From the NCBI RefSeq assembly GCF_003324165.1, contig NW_025407848.1, forward strand, positions 549,722-613,721: 64,000 bases of DNA, written 5' to 3'. Position numbers and translations under genes: made by a program. The notes under the pieces were generated by a model, which was given only the letters and a program-made list of their open reading frames with translations, did no database searches and had not been told where the DNA came from. This document shows positions 55,319 through 64,000 of this stretch, one piece after another (the first letter of the stretch is position 1; each line of letters begins with the position of its first letter). This DNA comes from Naegleria lovaniensis. Taxonomy: Eukaryota; Heterolobosea; Eutetramitea; Acrasida; Naegleriidae.

Positions 55319-56613
55319 ATGGAGCGTGTGAGTGTGGGGTGAGTACTTCATTCCGACCGTGGTGTGATGATGAAAAGATGCAAATTACTGAAATGTTCAT
55401 CTTGATTTTATCATTGAAACATTTGGTGTTCAAAAACCATGGATTAATGTGTGATTTGTGCTTTGGATCAATAACAATTTTGTGAAATATCATCAGCGGA
55501 ACAGCAATTCAAAATCCAGTTAACGGAGATAGCATTCAACAGCCACCACAAACGTTTACATTCTCCAACAAGTTGGCAAAATATAAGGTCATTGAAAAGG
55601 TGGGAGAAGGAACCTATGGAGTAGTATTTAAAGCCATTGATATCACCACAGGAAAGATGGTAGCCATCAAAAGAATTAGGCTTGAAAGAGAAGAGGAAGG
55701 AGTTCCGTCCACAACATTGCGAGAAATTGCGCTGTTGAAACAACTTTCTCATCCTAATGTTGTCAAGTAAGTAGTTCAAGAACAGGAACGCATGATTAAC
55801 CCGTATGCTGTTGTAATATTCAGATTGTATGAGGTGGTTCATGATTCGAATCAATTAAATTTGATTTTCGAGTTTGTGGATAGCGACCTTAAAGCTGTGA
55901 TTGATAAGCAACGAGAGAAAAAGCAATATTTTCCTCCCATTACTGTTAAACAGTACATGTTTCAAATGATTCATTCTTTGGCTTATTGTCATTCAAATAG
56001 AGTACTTCATAGAGGTATGTAATGGTGAGCAATGCTTTAATAATCCTCTCTAGATATCAAGCCACAAAATATTCTAATCGACAGTGAAGGAAATGTCAAA
56101 TTAGCAGACTTTGGATTAGCACGCGAATTTAACATTCCAGTTCGAACACTAACAAAAGAGGTGATTACTCTGTGGTATAGATGCCCTGAATTGCTGCTTG
56201 GAGCAAACAAATATTCTACTGCAGTAGATCTGTGGTCAAGTAAGTAATATTTTGACCATTCTCTTTCAAACTGACCCTGAAACTCTCATTCAGTTGGATG
56301 TATCTTTGCAGAACTTGTTTCGTTGACTCCTCTATTTCCAAGTGATTCTGAAATTGATCATTTATTTAAAGTGTTTCAACTTTTAGGAACGCCAAATGAG
56401 GATAGTGGCATTGTTAATCTTCCTAACTATAGAAACACTTTTCCCAAGTGGAAAGGCAATTTACTTGCCTCAAAATTTCTTCGAACACCTTTCGAAAAAG
56501 ATGCTCTTGGTTTGGACTTGCTGGCTCGGATGCTTACTATCAACCCAGCTCATAGAATTAGTGCTCATGACGCATTAAAGCATCCATATTTTGACGAGTT
56601 ACTGAATTGCTAA
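55319..56613 (+). CDS. cyclin-dependent kinase with PSTTLRE helix
   Basis: Five exons (55319-55338, 55497-55766, 55824-56014, 56054-56239, 56294-56613) join to 328 residues without frame problems. Features are [18 protein letters not shown], the cyclin-binding helix [33 protein letters not shown], the T-loop threonine in [16 protein letters not shown], and the C-lobe signature [22 protein letters not shown]. The variant PSTTLRE differs from PSTAIRE (CDK1/2) and the plant B-type PPTTLRE. It is a cell-cycle-type CDK; which cyclin it binds is unknown. The first coding exon is only 20 nt and the start depends on it, since no ATG precedes the kinase domain in exon 2. Confidence 0.9.
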
Positions 56614-56713
56614 GTCGTCAATGAGTGCAGAGGGTGCCACTTTTGCTGAGCAAACAGCGATTGTATACTCTTCCACTCATTTAAGAGTCTTGTAAAAACT
56701 GCCACTTGAAAAT

Positions 56714-59426
56714 TTAGAATTTCATCAATATTCTATTATCTAATTTTAAACTCTTGACGCGATCGATGTACTCAAATACGTCTTTTGAATAATCCAAAGA
56801 CCATAAATCCTTAATTTGAACATCCATATGATCCATGTGATTCTTTTCATTTTCAGTGACAGATTCATACCCGCTGATAGAATTTGGATCGTGCGAACTT
56901 GGACACCAAACTTGACACATTCCCAAACATTGCAACAATAATCGTCCAAGTTTGTAAAGAATATCTTTGAACAAGCTTCTTCTCTGAGAAACTGCTTTCA
57001 TTCTCAGCACGTTAATCAATTCGTCAAAGGCAGGGCTTGTCTTAAATTCAAATAGTAATTCGTTCATCTTACGAAGAGTTGATTTTAAGGGATGTTTCAA
57101 TAGATTAAGCAAAAACAAATCTTCCTTAGGAATGGTTGAGTTGTTATCAACCACTTCAGAAATGGTGGATGAGGTGTCTTCGTCTCCATTTTCCGAATAT
57201 TCGCTATCTGAGTAGTCATCATCATTTTCGTTGTGAGAAGTCCCTTTGATATATCTCATTATTGATGTTCTAATATGATTCTTGTCTCGATTAGAGATAA
57301 TGTCAGAATTAATTTTGAGAAAGGATGTTTCTGAGAAGTACTTGTCACAAATTTCCAATACTGCTTCAGAAATTTGCTTTTTCCTTTCTTCCCCTTCCTT
57401 GTCGTTCTGTAGTATGAGAGCTTTTAGTTGATACATGTCAAACCAAAAGAATACCAAGTTATCATATTCTGCCATGTTCACTTCTCTGTCATTTTCATTG
57501 GATTGGGTTGGATTATCTCTTTCTGCACAATAAGTCGTGAAATATCTCAAGCATGTGACGTCTTGTAACATGTCTGCTAGATTGGAAGGAGAGACTGTAT
57601 CTTCTGAAATTCCAAATATTATACTCAATAGAATGGAACTCATTCTTGGACCACTACATTGTTCTGCAATGGACAAGAGCACAAAAATAACAATGGAGGT
57701 ACTATCAGAAGATTGACATTGTATGAATTCCTGGAAAAAAGATTAATATTGATATTCGTTCACCAACTTACCCAACACAATCTAGATGCTATCCAAACAA
57801 TCCAATTAATTGTCAATACAGCGATATAATAAAGAGCTGTTCTCGATTGAGAATGTAAAAATTGAATATACTCATCAATATCTCTTTGTGTTAATGTTGA
57901 ATACTTGATGTTATTTCCAAACATCAAGAATGAAAATGAATTATACGTTTGAGAGCTCTGAATAGGCTGAATAGTTGCTGTTTTTTGTAAATTATTTTGA
58001 ACAGCTATGGCTTGCAGAGAGGTAGAGGAATTTTGTTTTTTACCGAGGGCATTCAGTGAAACATTGCTTGAAAAATTTCTCTTGACTGCGAGAAGAGGTT
58101 TGTTTTCATCTACAATTTCTTGATTTTCATAATCTTGATTTTCATTGAATGATGTTGATTCGAAATTTCCCACTGACCCAGATGGTAAGCTCTTTTTGCT
58201 GGAGGGACTTGTTGAATTCATCTTGGATCGAATAGGATTTCGTATCGGAAGAGATGGAGAAGAGTCTGTCGCATTTTCTAAGGATATGGTTGATATTGAG
58301 GGCTTAATGGAAGTGTTGTTCACAGATATGCTTAGTTGATGGTTTTGCAACATTTTTGAATTCTTCCTAATTTTCACTATAATCACAACAAAGAGCAAAA
58401 TATTACTAATGTAGTACATGTGGATAATTTTGATTTGTGTCGCACATGTTGAGTATTAATAACACTTACATTATTAAGATCAAGGTGTTTGGAATATAAA
58501 AAAAGCCAATTTCAAAGAAAATAGCCCAATATGATTCGACAGGATCAGAGCTTGAGTTCCTTAAAAGAGAAAATGGATTGTTGATCAACGGTATGCTATC
58601 GTATCCTAAATAATTTTTCTCAAATGTCCTAGGAAAACTTGTTGATGAGGTGTTGATTAAGTGTGACGGAGTATTTGCGAAATCACACCAGAGTTTTGAA
58701 GATTTTCCATAGAGCTCAGCGTATCTATCAGTTCCAGGCACAGGTATGGGAAATATAAAAACGAAAAACGGAATTGAAATCAAAGCACAAACAACCAAAA
58801 TTCCAATTAATAATCGATGATAGAGTGATTTTAGCTTTTTGTACTGGTTGCTCACAATAACGGTATAAAAAAGGAAAAATGTCAAACATAACGAAAACGT
58901 GTTTAAGCATAACGATGAACTATTCGCAATGAATGCTTGAATTTGACAAAGAGGATAAATATATGTGACATTTCCCACTGTAATTGCAATTGACAAAATA
59001 ATCATTCATATTTCCATACAAATACATACACAACGTTATAATAATTGATTCCACTTCTATGCAAAGACAATAGATAAATCCAAAAATGTTGATCACACTG
59101 TACAATGGTATTTCATGAATTAATTTCCGATCCATGGTCATACAATAATTGCTTGCACCCAGAACTACTCACCCTAAAATATTCAAACGAGGTGATTTGG
59201 TTTCTTTCCGATACAGAACCACGCCAAGAAACACAAACACAGAACTAATGATACTTAGAAAGCAAATTACAATGCTCACAATTTGCAAATTGTAGTCTTT
59301 GCTAATATTTATCTTGCAAAGATCCGACAGGTATTTGGGGTGGAATGACGGATTCCCGTTAACCAAACTACCCTCTCTTGGTAGAGCAGGTGAAGACATT
59401 TTTATAAGAGCTGAAAGAGGTCTCAT
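56714..59426 (-). CDS. seven-transmembrane receptor with C-terminal RGS domain
   Basis: Five exons (59426-59173, 59097-59030, 58977-58470, 58405-57772, 57730-56714) join to 826 residues. Seven hydrophobic segments follow a short N-terminus; a long polar loop sits between the fifth and sixth (residues about 290-440, Ser-rich). After TM7 (VIFVLLSIAEQC to ILLSIIFGI) comes an RGS-like domain (YFTTYCAERDNP, NLVFFWFDMYQLKAL, EICDKYFSETSFLKINSDI, LLNLLKHPLK) interrupted by an acidic insertion. A receptor that speeds GTP hydrolysis by its own G-alpha, as plant AtRGS1 does, is the nearest described parallel. Ligand and G protein are unknown. Confidence 0.8.
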
Positions 59427-59514
59427 TGTGCAAATATGGCTCGAAGGTGGCGATACTCATGAGATTTGACACGAAACACTGACAGCATTTAGAATTAAAT
59501 ATTTATGAGAGAAT

Positions 59515-59852
59515 TTATTGGATGTCCTTCATGATCTTTTGTTCGAGCATGAGTCTGTTCATTGCTCCGTCAGACTTAGCCTTCATTCTCAATTCACCGC
59601 ACAATGAAACTGAAGTGTTTGATCCAGTGTAGACTCCATTTTCGTCAACCAATCCAATTGTGATTTGGACAGAAGCGTGATCCTTGGCAGTAATCAAGCT
59701 CTTTGTGGCAGTACTAAATGATTCGAACGTAGTATTTTCATAATATTACATAGTTTCAAATCTGTGTTAATCGTTGCTAAAAGTTCGGAAATTTATACGT
59801 ACCACTTTCTTGGGTGATAATAATCGACTTGTTGTCCTTGGTCGTTTTGCAT
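59515..59852 (-). CDS. RPS21: ribosomal protein eS21
   Basis: Two exons (59852-59803 and 59713-59515) give 82 residues, the standard size. The N-terminus MQNDQGQQVDYYHPRKC is the conserved start of eS21, and exon 2 continues TATKSLITAKDHASVQITIG with the family core. It lies in the head of the small ribosomal subunit. The GTACGT donor falls in the codon for the conserved Cys (phase 2). It starts 247 nt from the divergent J-protein start, so the two share a promoter region. Confidence 0.95.
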
Positions 59853-60099
59853 GGTGGAGGATAAATTTTGGCGTATTTTTTTCAAACGAATTTTTTAAAA
59901 AACTTTAGTCAACCGAGTACTTGATTTTACAATGATGGTCAAAATGTCCTGTAACAACAGAATGTTGGATAAGGACGGAGAATGGAGTTGACACACATTT
60001 CGTATTTGTGAAAATGTTGTAAGAAACATCATTAGCTTGCAATGATGAACAAAAGAATTAGTATCGACCTACGTCGGATTAAAACCCAAAACCAAAAAA

Positions 60100-61248
60100 A
60101 TGTTTGCTTTGAGTTGTCGCCGCTTTATTTCACACAACTCCCGGCCTTTTTCTCGGGACCCAACAACGATTTCATTTTCATTAAAACATGCGATAAATTA
60201 CAAGATATCCACACAAATTACTTCCGATAATTTATTCCATAATTTTGGAAGCACAACAAGATATTTTCACTCCAACATTTCGAACATGATGGCATCAACA
60301 AATCCTTATGAAATTCTTGGATGTGAATTTGGAGCAAGTGAAGACGTGGTCAGAAAGGCATATATCAAACTCAGCAAAAAGTATCATCCAGATTTAAACA
60401 AAACAGAAGAGGCCAAAGACAAAATGGCTGAAATTAACGCAGCCTATGCTCAAATTAAAAAAGGAAGCGTACAAGATCCAAATACTGGACCATTCCAAGG
60501 AACAGGATCTTCGGATCCAAAAGGATTTTGGGGCAAAGATCCTTTCGGAAGTGGAGCACACTACAACCCATTTGACGTTTTCCCATTCAACGATGATGAC
60601 TTTTTAACTCGATTAGAAAAATATAAAAGAGGAGAGAGAACGTGGTTTACTGACTCAGAGCATACAACATTTATTGGATTAATGAATAAGCATAGAAAAG
60701 AGCAGAGATTAGAAAAAGAGAAAAGATACCGAGAAAATGAAATCAATAACCATTTTAAGGACCAACCTGAATTTGTTAAGAAAATACTTTTAAATTCACC
60801 TTTTATATTCGCTCATGCTTATGATATCAAGATGAATGGAATGACACCAGTGAAAGCAATAGCTTTGGGATTCAAGCTGTTGACCTATGTTGCTTATGCA
60901 GCTGCAATCTATCTGGTATTTAAAGGCCTCTCCTCATTCATTAAAAGTGGAGCACAATCGAAAGCAGCTCGAATGAAAGAAATTGAAGATGCCCGAGTCA
61001 GAGGAGTTCAAAATAACAGATACCGAGTAATGACCTCAGAGGGTATTACAAGAGTTGGAAATGACGGCAAAAAAGGAGTTGGCGAAGAGTACATTCCTCC
61101 CAGAACTCAACAGTCCTACATGAGAACCATAAGAAAGAAAATGGAAGAAAAAGATTTTGATAACAGAAAAGAGACAGAGAGTCTTCCGACAAAAGTACAG
61201 GAACAAGCCAATACGATGTCTATGACTGATGTGAATACTAAAAAGTAA
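60100..61248 (+). CDS. mitochondrial-like DnaJ (J-domain) membrane protein
   Basis: A 382-residue intronless protein. A basic, Ser-rich N-terminus of about 60 residues looks like a mitochondrial presequence. The J domain follows ([41 protein letters not shown] with the HPD triad). Next come a Gly/Asp/Pro-rich linker, a Lys/Arg/Glu-rich helix, a hydrophobic helix about 262-290 ([18 protein letters not shown]), and a basic C-terminal tail ending in Lys. This suits an inner-membrane or outer-membrane-anchored Hsp70 co-chaperone. I could not match it to a named mitochondrial DnaJ family. A-run ATG context supports 60100. Confidence 0.8.
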   Translation: MFALSCRRFISHNSRPFSRDPTTISFSLKHAINYKISTQITSDNLFHNFGSTTRYFHSNISNMMASTNPYEILGCEFGASEDVVRKAYIKLSKKYHPDLNKTEEAKDKMAEINAAYAQIKKGSVQDPNTGPFQGTGSSDPKGFWGKDPFGSGAHYNPFDVFPFNDDDFLTRLEKYKRGERTWFTDSEHTTFIGLMNKHRKEQRLEKEKRYRENEINNHFKDQPEFVKKILLNSPFIFAHAYDIKMNGMTPVKAIALGFKLLTYVAYAAAIYLVFKGLSSFIKSGAQSKAARMKEIEDARVRGVQNNRYRVMTSEGITRVGNDGKKGVGEEYIPPRTQQSYMRTIRKKMEEKDFDNRKETESLPTKVQEQANTMSMTDVNTKK

Positions 61249-61615
61249 TGCAGCCATTCTGTCATGCATCATCCTAAGGACAAAATAACACATAGTTCAA
61301 ATCGTCGTTTTTTTGAATTTAGAAGTCAAGGGCCATTTTATGGGATGGTGCTATTCATGGTATGTTTCGTTCTACACAGTAGGTATGATGTTAAAGTTAC
61401 GTCTTCATTGTTCGATCAGACCGAAGATATTATTGGTAAAATGCTCGACAGCGTTTCAACATTTTCATGCTCTGTCATAAACTTGGGAGCCCTCGTTCTA
61501 AAATGGTCTTTGAATTTTTTTGTCTGATTTCACGTGCTCTGAAATGTGCAAAACGATTTGGGTTGAATTTTGATGAAAGACTGGTATCATACAGTGCACA
61601 TTTGGAGCAAGACAA
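61249..61615. other. 367-nt intergenic region
   Basis: Between the J-protein stop and the start of the Gln/Asn/His-rich gene, same strand. A 264-nt frame at 61264-61527 has no recognisable content. It likely contains the promoter of the next gene. Confidence 0.45.
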
Positions 61616-62713
61616 ATGCAGTGCAACACACCAAGAGCATCAAAAGAAATGCACCACCAACCACAACAACAAACGACAGCATCTGTCCATGCCAACAGCA
61701 ACAGTACCTCTACAGCACCTCTTCCTCTGCAAGGATCATCCTCTCTCACTGACGCTAACAATTCCTCCAACAAGTTTGCAATTGTTGATCTTACAGATGA
61801 GGTCAAGCTCAAGACTCAATTCAAAGGCGACAAGTTGTTGAAAGTGAATAAGCAGTTTAGGAGTAATAGTGAATTTCAATCCAACTATTTCTTTTTCAAA
61901 ACCAAGAAGCGTAAGGGAGCAAGTACAGCCTCATCAGAGCCAACTCCCAATAGCGATGATGAAATAGAGAGCGAATTGAATCATGCTCAACACTTTTACA
62001 ATGAAAAGTCCATCTCTCAAAATCCTGAAAGCAATCTCAAGAGAAGGAATACCATATGTATGGTTCAAACATCAATTTCCACGTCTGCAGTTGGTGGCCA
62101 ACAACATCAACAACAACATCAGCAACAACAGCACAACATCGACATGATGATGAATCCGACCAAAGCAAACACCTCTCTTCAAGGAGACCATTCGGTAAGC
62201 CCCAAACGTCAAGGACCTCAGCACTTGGCTCGAGCTCAGAGCTTCTCGTTCCCTCAAGAATACTATTCAGGACCACGCAACAAATCATCACATCAACACC
62301 ATCAATCCATGCCAATTCTTAACAATCAAGCCTTTAACGTTCAACTGAACGGTAATGGTAATACCATTCAGAGTGGTCACAATAACAGCAATTACTACAA
62401 CCATGACAATATCTACACCCCAACCAAGATTATTAGACTCAAGAAAGATGTTCCTCAAACGCCAATAATGAACACGGAGAACGATATGAATTCGCATCAA
62501 TTATTTCATTTAACTAGGAATGACCAACTTGGTTCTTCTAGACCACTGAGGTTTGTTGTTGTGGTGATCAGGGAGGGTGAGCCAAAGCGTAGGCAACCAG
62601 CCTATACCCAACCATTCTTGGCGACGTTGACGAACTCAAGTGTCATCACGAAAATAAACATCTCCAACCAAAAAAAATGCCTACAGCAAACAAAACGTTC
62701 TGGCAGAAGCTGA
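61616..62713 (+). CDS. low-complexity Gln/Asn/His-rich protein
   Basis: A 365-residue frame; Met 12 (61649) is an alternative start. Mostly disordered: Gln/His runs (GGQQHQQQHQQQQHN, about residue 160-173), Ser/Asn-rich stretches and a few Lys-rich islands (LKTQFKGDKLLKVNKQF, IIRLKKDVPQ). No fold or signal is visible. The composition is typical of regulators in this genome. A short C-terminal Lys/Arg-rich segment ends in an in-frame TGA, beyond which the reading stays open for about 90 codons in another frame without a domain. Confidence 0.55.
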   Translation: MQCNTPRASKEMHHQPQQQTTASVHANSNSTSTAPLPLQGSSSLTDANNSSNKFAIVDLTDEVKLKTQFKGDKLLKVNKQFRSNSEFQSNYFFFKTKKRKGASTASSEPTPNSDDEIESELNHAQHFYNEKSISQNPESNLKRRNTICMVQTSISTSAVGGQQHQQQHQQQQHNIDMMMNPTKANTSLQGDHSVSPKRQGPQHLARAQSFSFPQEYYSGPRNKSSHQHHQSMPILNNQAFNVQLNGNGNTIQSGHNNSNYYNHDNIYTPTKIIRLKKDVPQTPIMNTENDMNSHQLFHLTRNDQLGSSRPLRFVVVVIREGEPKRRQPAYTQPFLATLTNSSVITKINISNQKKCLQQTKRSGRS

Positions 62714-62827
62714 GTGATCAACACAACCACATCAGCAAGTTTCTTCACTTCAACAAAACAACACGCAAACCAGAGTAGGAAACAGAGAAAACAATTCATC
62801 GAACTGAACAAACCATCAGTGGAATTC

Positions 62828-63451
62828 CTAGTCGTCTATTGTTGTACATTCTGCTTTTCCGATGGCCTTCACAATTTCTTGATCGTTCCCAAACTTCGAC
62901 AACAGCAAATCATACAACATAAGCACATCCACAACGGCATTATGTGCTATTCCGGGAAGAGAGTCACATACTTTTTCTCTAAAGTGGTTTTCTAATCCCT
63001 TTTTTCCAAGCAAGTTTTTTTGCATAGTAGAACAATAGTAAATTGTTGATCGGAGTTTAAGTGGTGCAATTGCAGCACTAAAGAAAGCCTTGTCCAAACC
63101 AGTTGAATGAACCAACAACATCACATCAGCAGTGTCATTCCTAGTCAAATAATTACAAATTTTAGGAATCATGTTTTGCAATGTTTCACTTTCATCCAAA
63201 ATCTGAAATTTAGTTTCGTGCATTTGTAATGCAATAGAACTCCACACACCACTAGGGGATACAAATATGGAATGTAATTCATTACTAAATAATGATAACA
63301 TTGCAAATTGAATTATGGAGTTGCATTTTGGAGAAAATCCTGTTGTTTCTAAATCTAGCACAAAGAAGTTCAATGGTCGTCTTGTCTCTTGATTGATACA
63401 GTGAGGCGTGGGAATTGATTTAAGAGGTGCAAAATTATATTGAATAGTCAA
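62828..63451 (-). CDS. DEDDh (RNase T/DnaQ-type) 3'-5' exonuclease domain
   Basis: A 207-residue frame with exonuclease motifs: I FVLDLETTGFSP (Asp and Glu), II in MLLVHSTGLDKAFF, III HNAVVDVLMLYDLL (His and Asp). The C-terminus ends CTTIDD. This class includes RNase T, ISG20 and REXO proteins, acting on RNA or DNA 3' ends. The frame opens with TTG and has no ATG before the catalytic Asp, so it cannot stand alone as predicted. It is probably the 3' part of the adjoining zinc-finger gene through an uncertain splice (for example donor at about 63449 and acceptor after AAGAG), or the start was lost to an error. Confidence 0.7.
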   Translation of the reverse strand: MTIQYNFAPLKSIPTPHCINQETRRPLNFFVLDLETTGFSPKCNSIIQFAMLSLFSNELHSIFVSPSGVWSSIALQMHETKFQILDESETLQNMIPKICNYLTRNDTADVMLLVHSTGLDKAFFSAAIAPLKLRSTIYYCSTMQKNLLGKKGLENHFREKVCDSLPGIAHNAVVDVLMLYDLLLSKFGNDQEIVKAIGKAECTTIDD

Positions 63452-64000
63452 CCTGTTTTTGAATTTTGAAATCAGGTAAGGTGGTTTGTGTTGTACAATA
63501 ATATTCTAATTGTTTTTGCAACTTTGTTTCCTAAAAGCAACATCTTTTTCTAATTGAGCAGAAAATTGCAAACATTCTAATTGAGCAACTGTTGCTTCTG
63601 CTTCTTCGTCTGAAAATTGATGTTTAGCTTTCAAATGATTTGTAAAAGACCCTTTGATAATATATGGTTTTTGTTTTTTACATCCAGAAACAGGGCAGCA
63701 TAAATATATACATTTAGGAGCACACACTTCAGCCCTCAACGTAGTTTTTCTTGAGTAAGTGGCTACGTTTTGATTAATAATTTGTAATTCTTTGCAAGTT
63801 TTTTTCTTGACATTTCTATCAAGTACAATTCGACCAGGAAGAGTTGGTAAAATCTTGATAACCAATTTCATACCAAAATAATGATCAGTTAATGGAATAT
63901 CTGGGAGTGAGAACCCACGAACATCGTCAGTGGAATGTAATATTAAAAATATATAGAATGAAAATAGTGCGCTTTGGCAAAATTGTTTGGTTGTTGGCTT
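63435..64000 (-). CDS. C2H2 zinc-finger protein, runs off right edge, frame-broken
   Basis: The frame is open from the right edge (64000) and encodes at least 180 residues. After a basic stretch (LDRNVKKKTCKELQ) is one C2H2-like finger: YLCCPVSGCKKQKPYIIKGSFTNHLKAKH. The rest is charged and helical. A TAG at 63506-63508 interrupts reading, but one added A in the CAAAG at about 63520 continues to a normal end (LPDFKIQKQ then TAA at 63435). Together with the DEDDh frame on the same strand this may be one gene, a finger protein with an exonuclease C-terminus. The finger-to-exonuclease joint is inference. Confidence 0.55.

Noticed and set aside
1-64000. tRNA, rRNA, CRISPR, prophage or plasmid features
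   Set aside because: No cloverleaf-like segments, rRNA conserved blocks, spaced repeats or phage genes were recognised by eye.

Overview
The window looks like nuclear DNA of a compact, AT-rich protist genome. It most resembles a heterolobosean amoeboflagellate of the Naegleria type. This is an inference from gene content (flagellar genes CFAP58 and NME7, autophagy, peroxisome and 7TM-RGS signalling genes), from roughly 40 short introns with GTAAGT/GTATGT-type donors, and from very small intergenic gaps on both strands. I see no rRNA, tRNA, CRISPR array, prophage or convincing transposon. Coding exons were joined by hand from splice sites and reading frame. About 37 protein genes are supported, most of them recognisable.

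Layout. 1-9.7 kb: partial unknown gene, TMEM42, an EngB/GTPBP8 GTPase, a membrane stub, a coiled-coil protein, ATG10, PEX7, NME7 and a HAD hydrolase. 9.9-19.1 kb: a 905-aa disordered RGG protein, an orphan, the COP9 subunit CSN5, the KEOPS kinase Bud32 and the flagellar coiled-coil protein CFAP58. 19.1-32.5 kb: an ARP8-like actin-related protein, a small membrane protein, a beta-helix receptor kinase, an F-box protein, an orphan with odd codon use, a CorA-type Mg2+ transporter and a membrane-anchored ADP-ribosyltransferase-like ectoprotein. 32.7-46.2 kb: an ORP lipid-transfer protein, a FIG4-like Sac phosphatase fused to DEP and DUF547 domains, a Mut7-C RNase-domain protein and RNA polymerase I subunit A190. 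46.7-53.6 kb: two secreted or lysosomal proteases (serine carboxypeptidase, cathepsin B-like), an F-box/TM protein, an HNH protein and a small mitochondrial-like protein. 53.7-64 kb: a METTL2/6/8-type methyltransferase, Asterix, a CDK, a 7TM-RGS receptor, ribosomal protein eS21, a mitochondrial J-protein, a disordered protein, and a DEDDh exonuclease next to a C2H2 zinc-finger gene that runs off the right edge.

The genes do not form an operon-like pathway; neighbours are functionally mixed, as in ordinary eukaryotic chromosomes. The items most worth following up are the Sac-DEP-DUF547 fusion, the ADP-ribosyltransferase joined to three copies of a cysteine-rich module, the 7TM-RGS and beta-helix/kinase receptors, and a 36-nt inverted copy of Mut7-C coding sequence lying 2 nt beyond that gene's own stop codon. 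A caution for every reader: about sixteen conserved genes or exons are broken by one-base frame changes that almost all sit in homopolymer runs, so the assembly probably carries homopolymer-length errors rather than pseudogenes.
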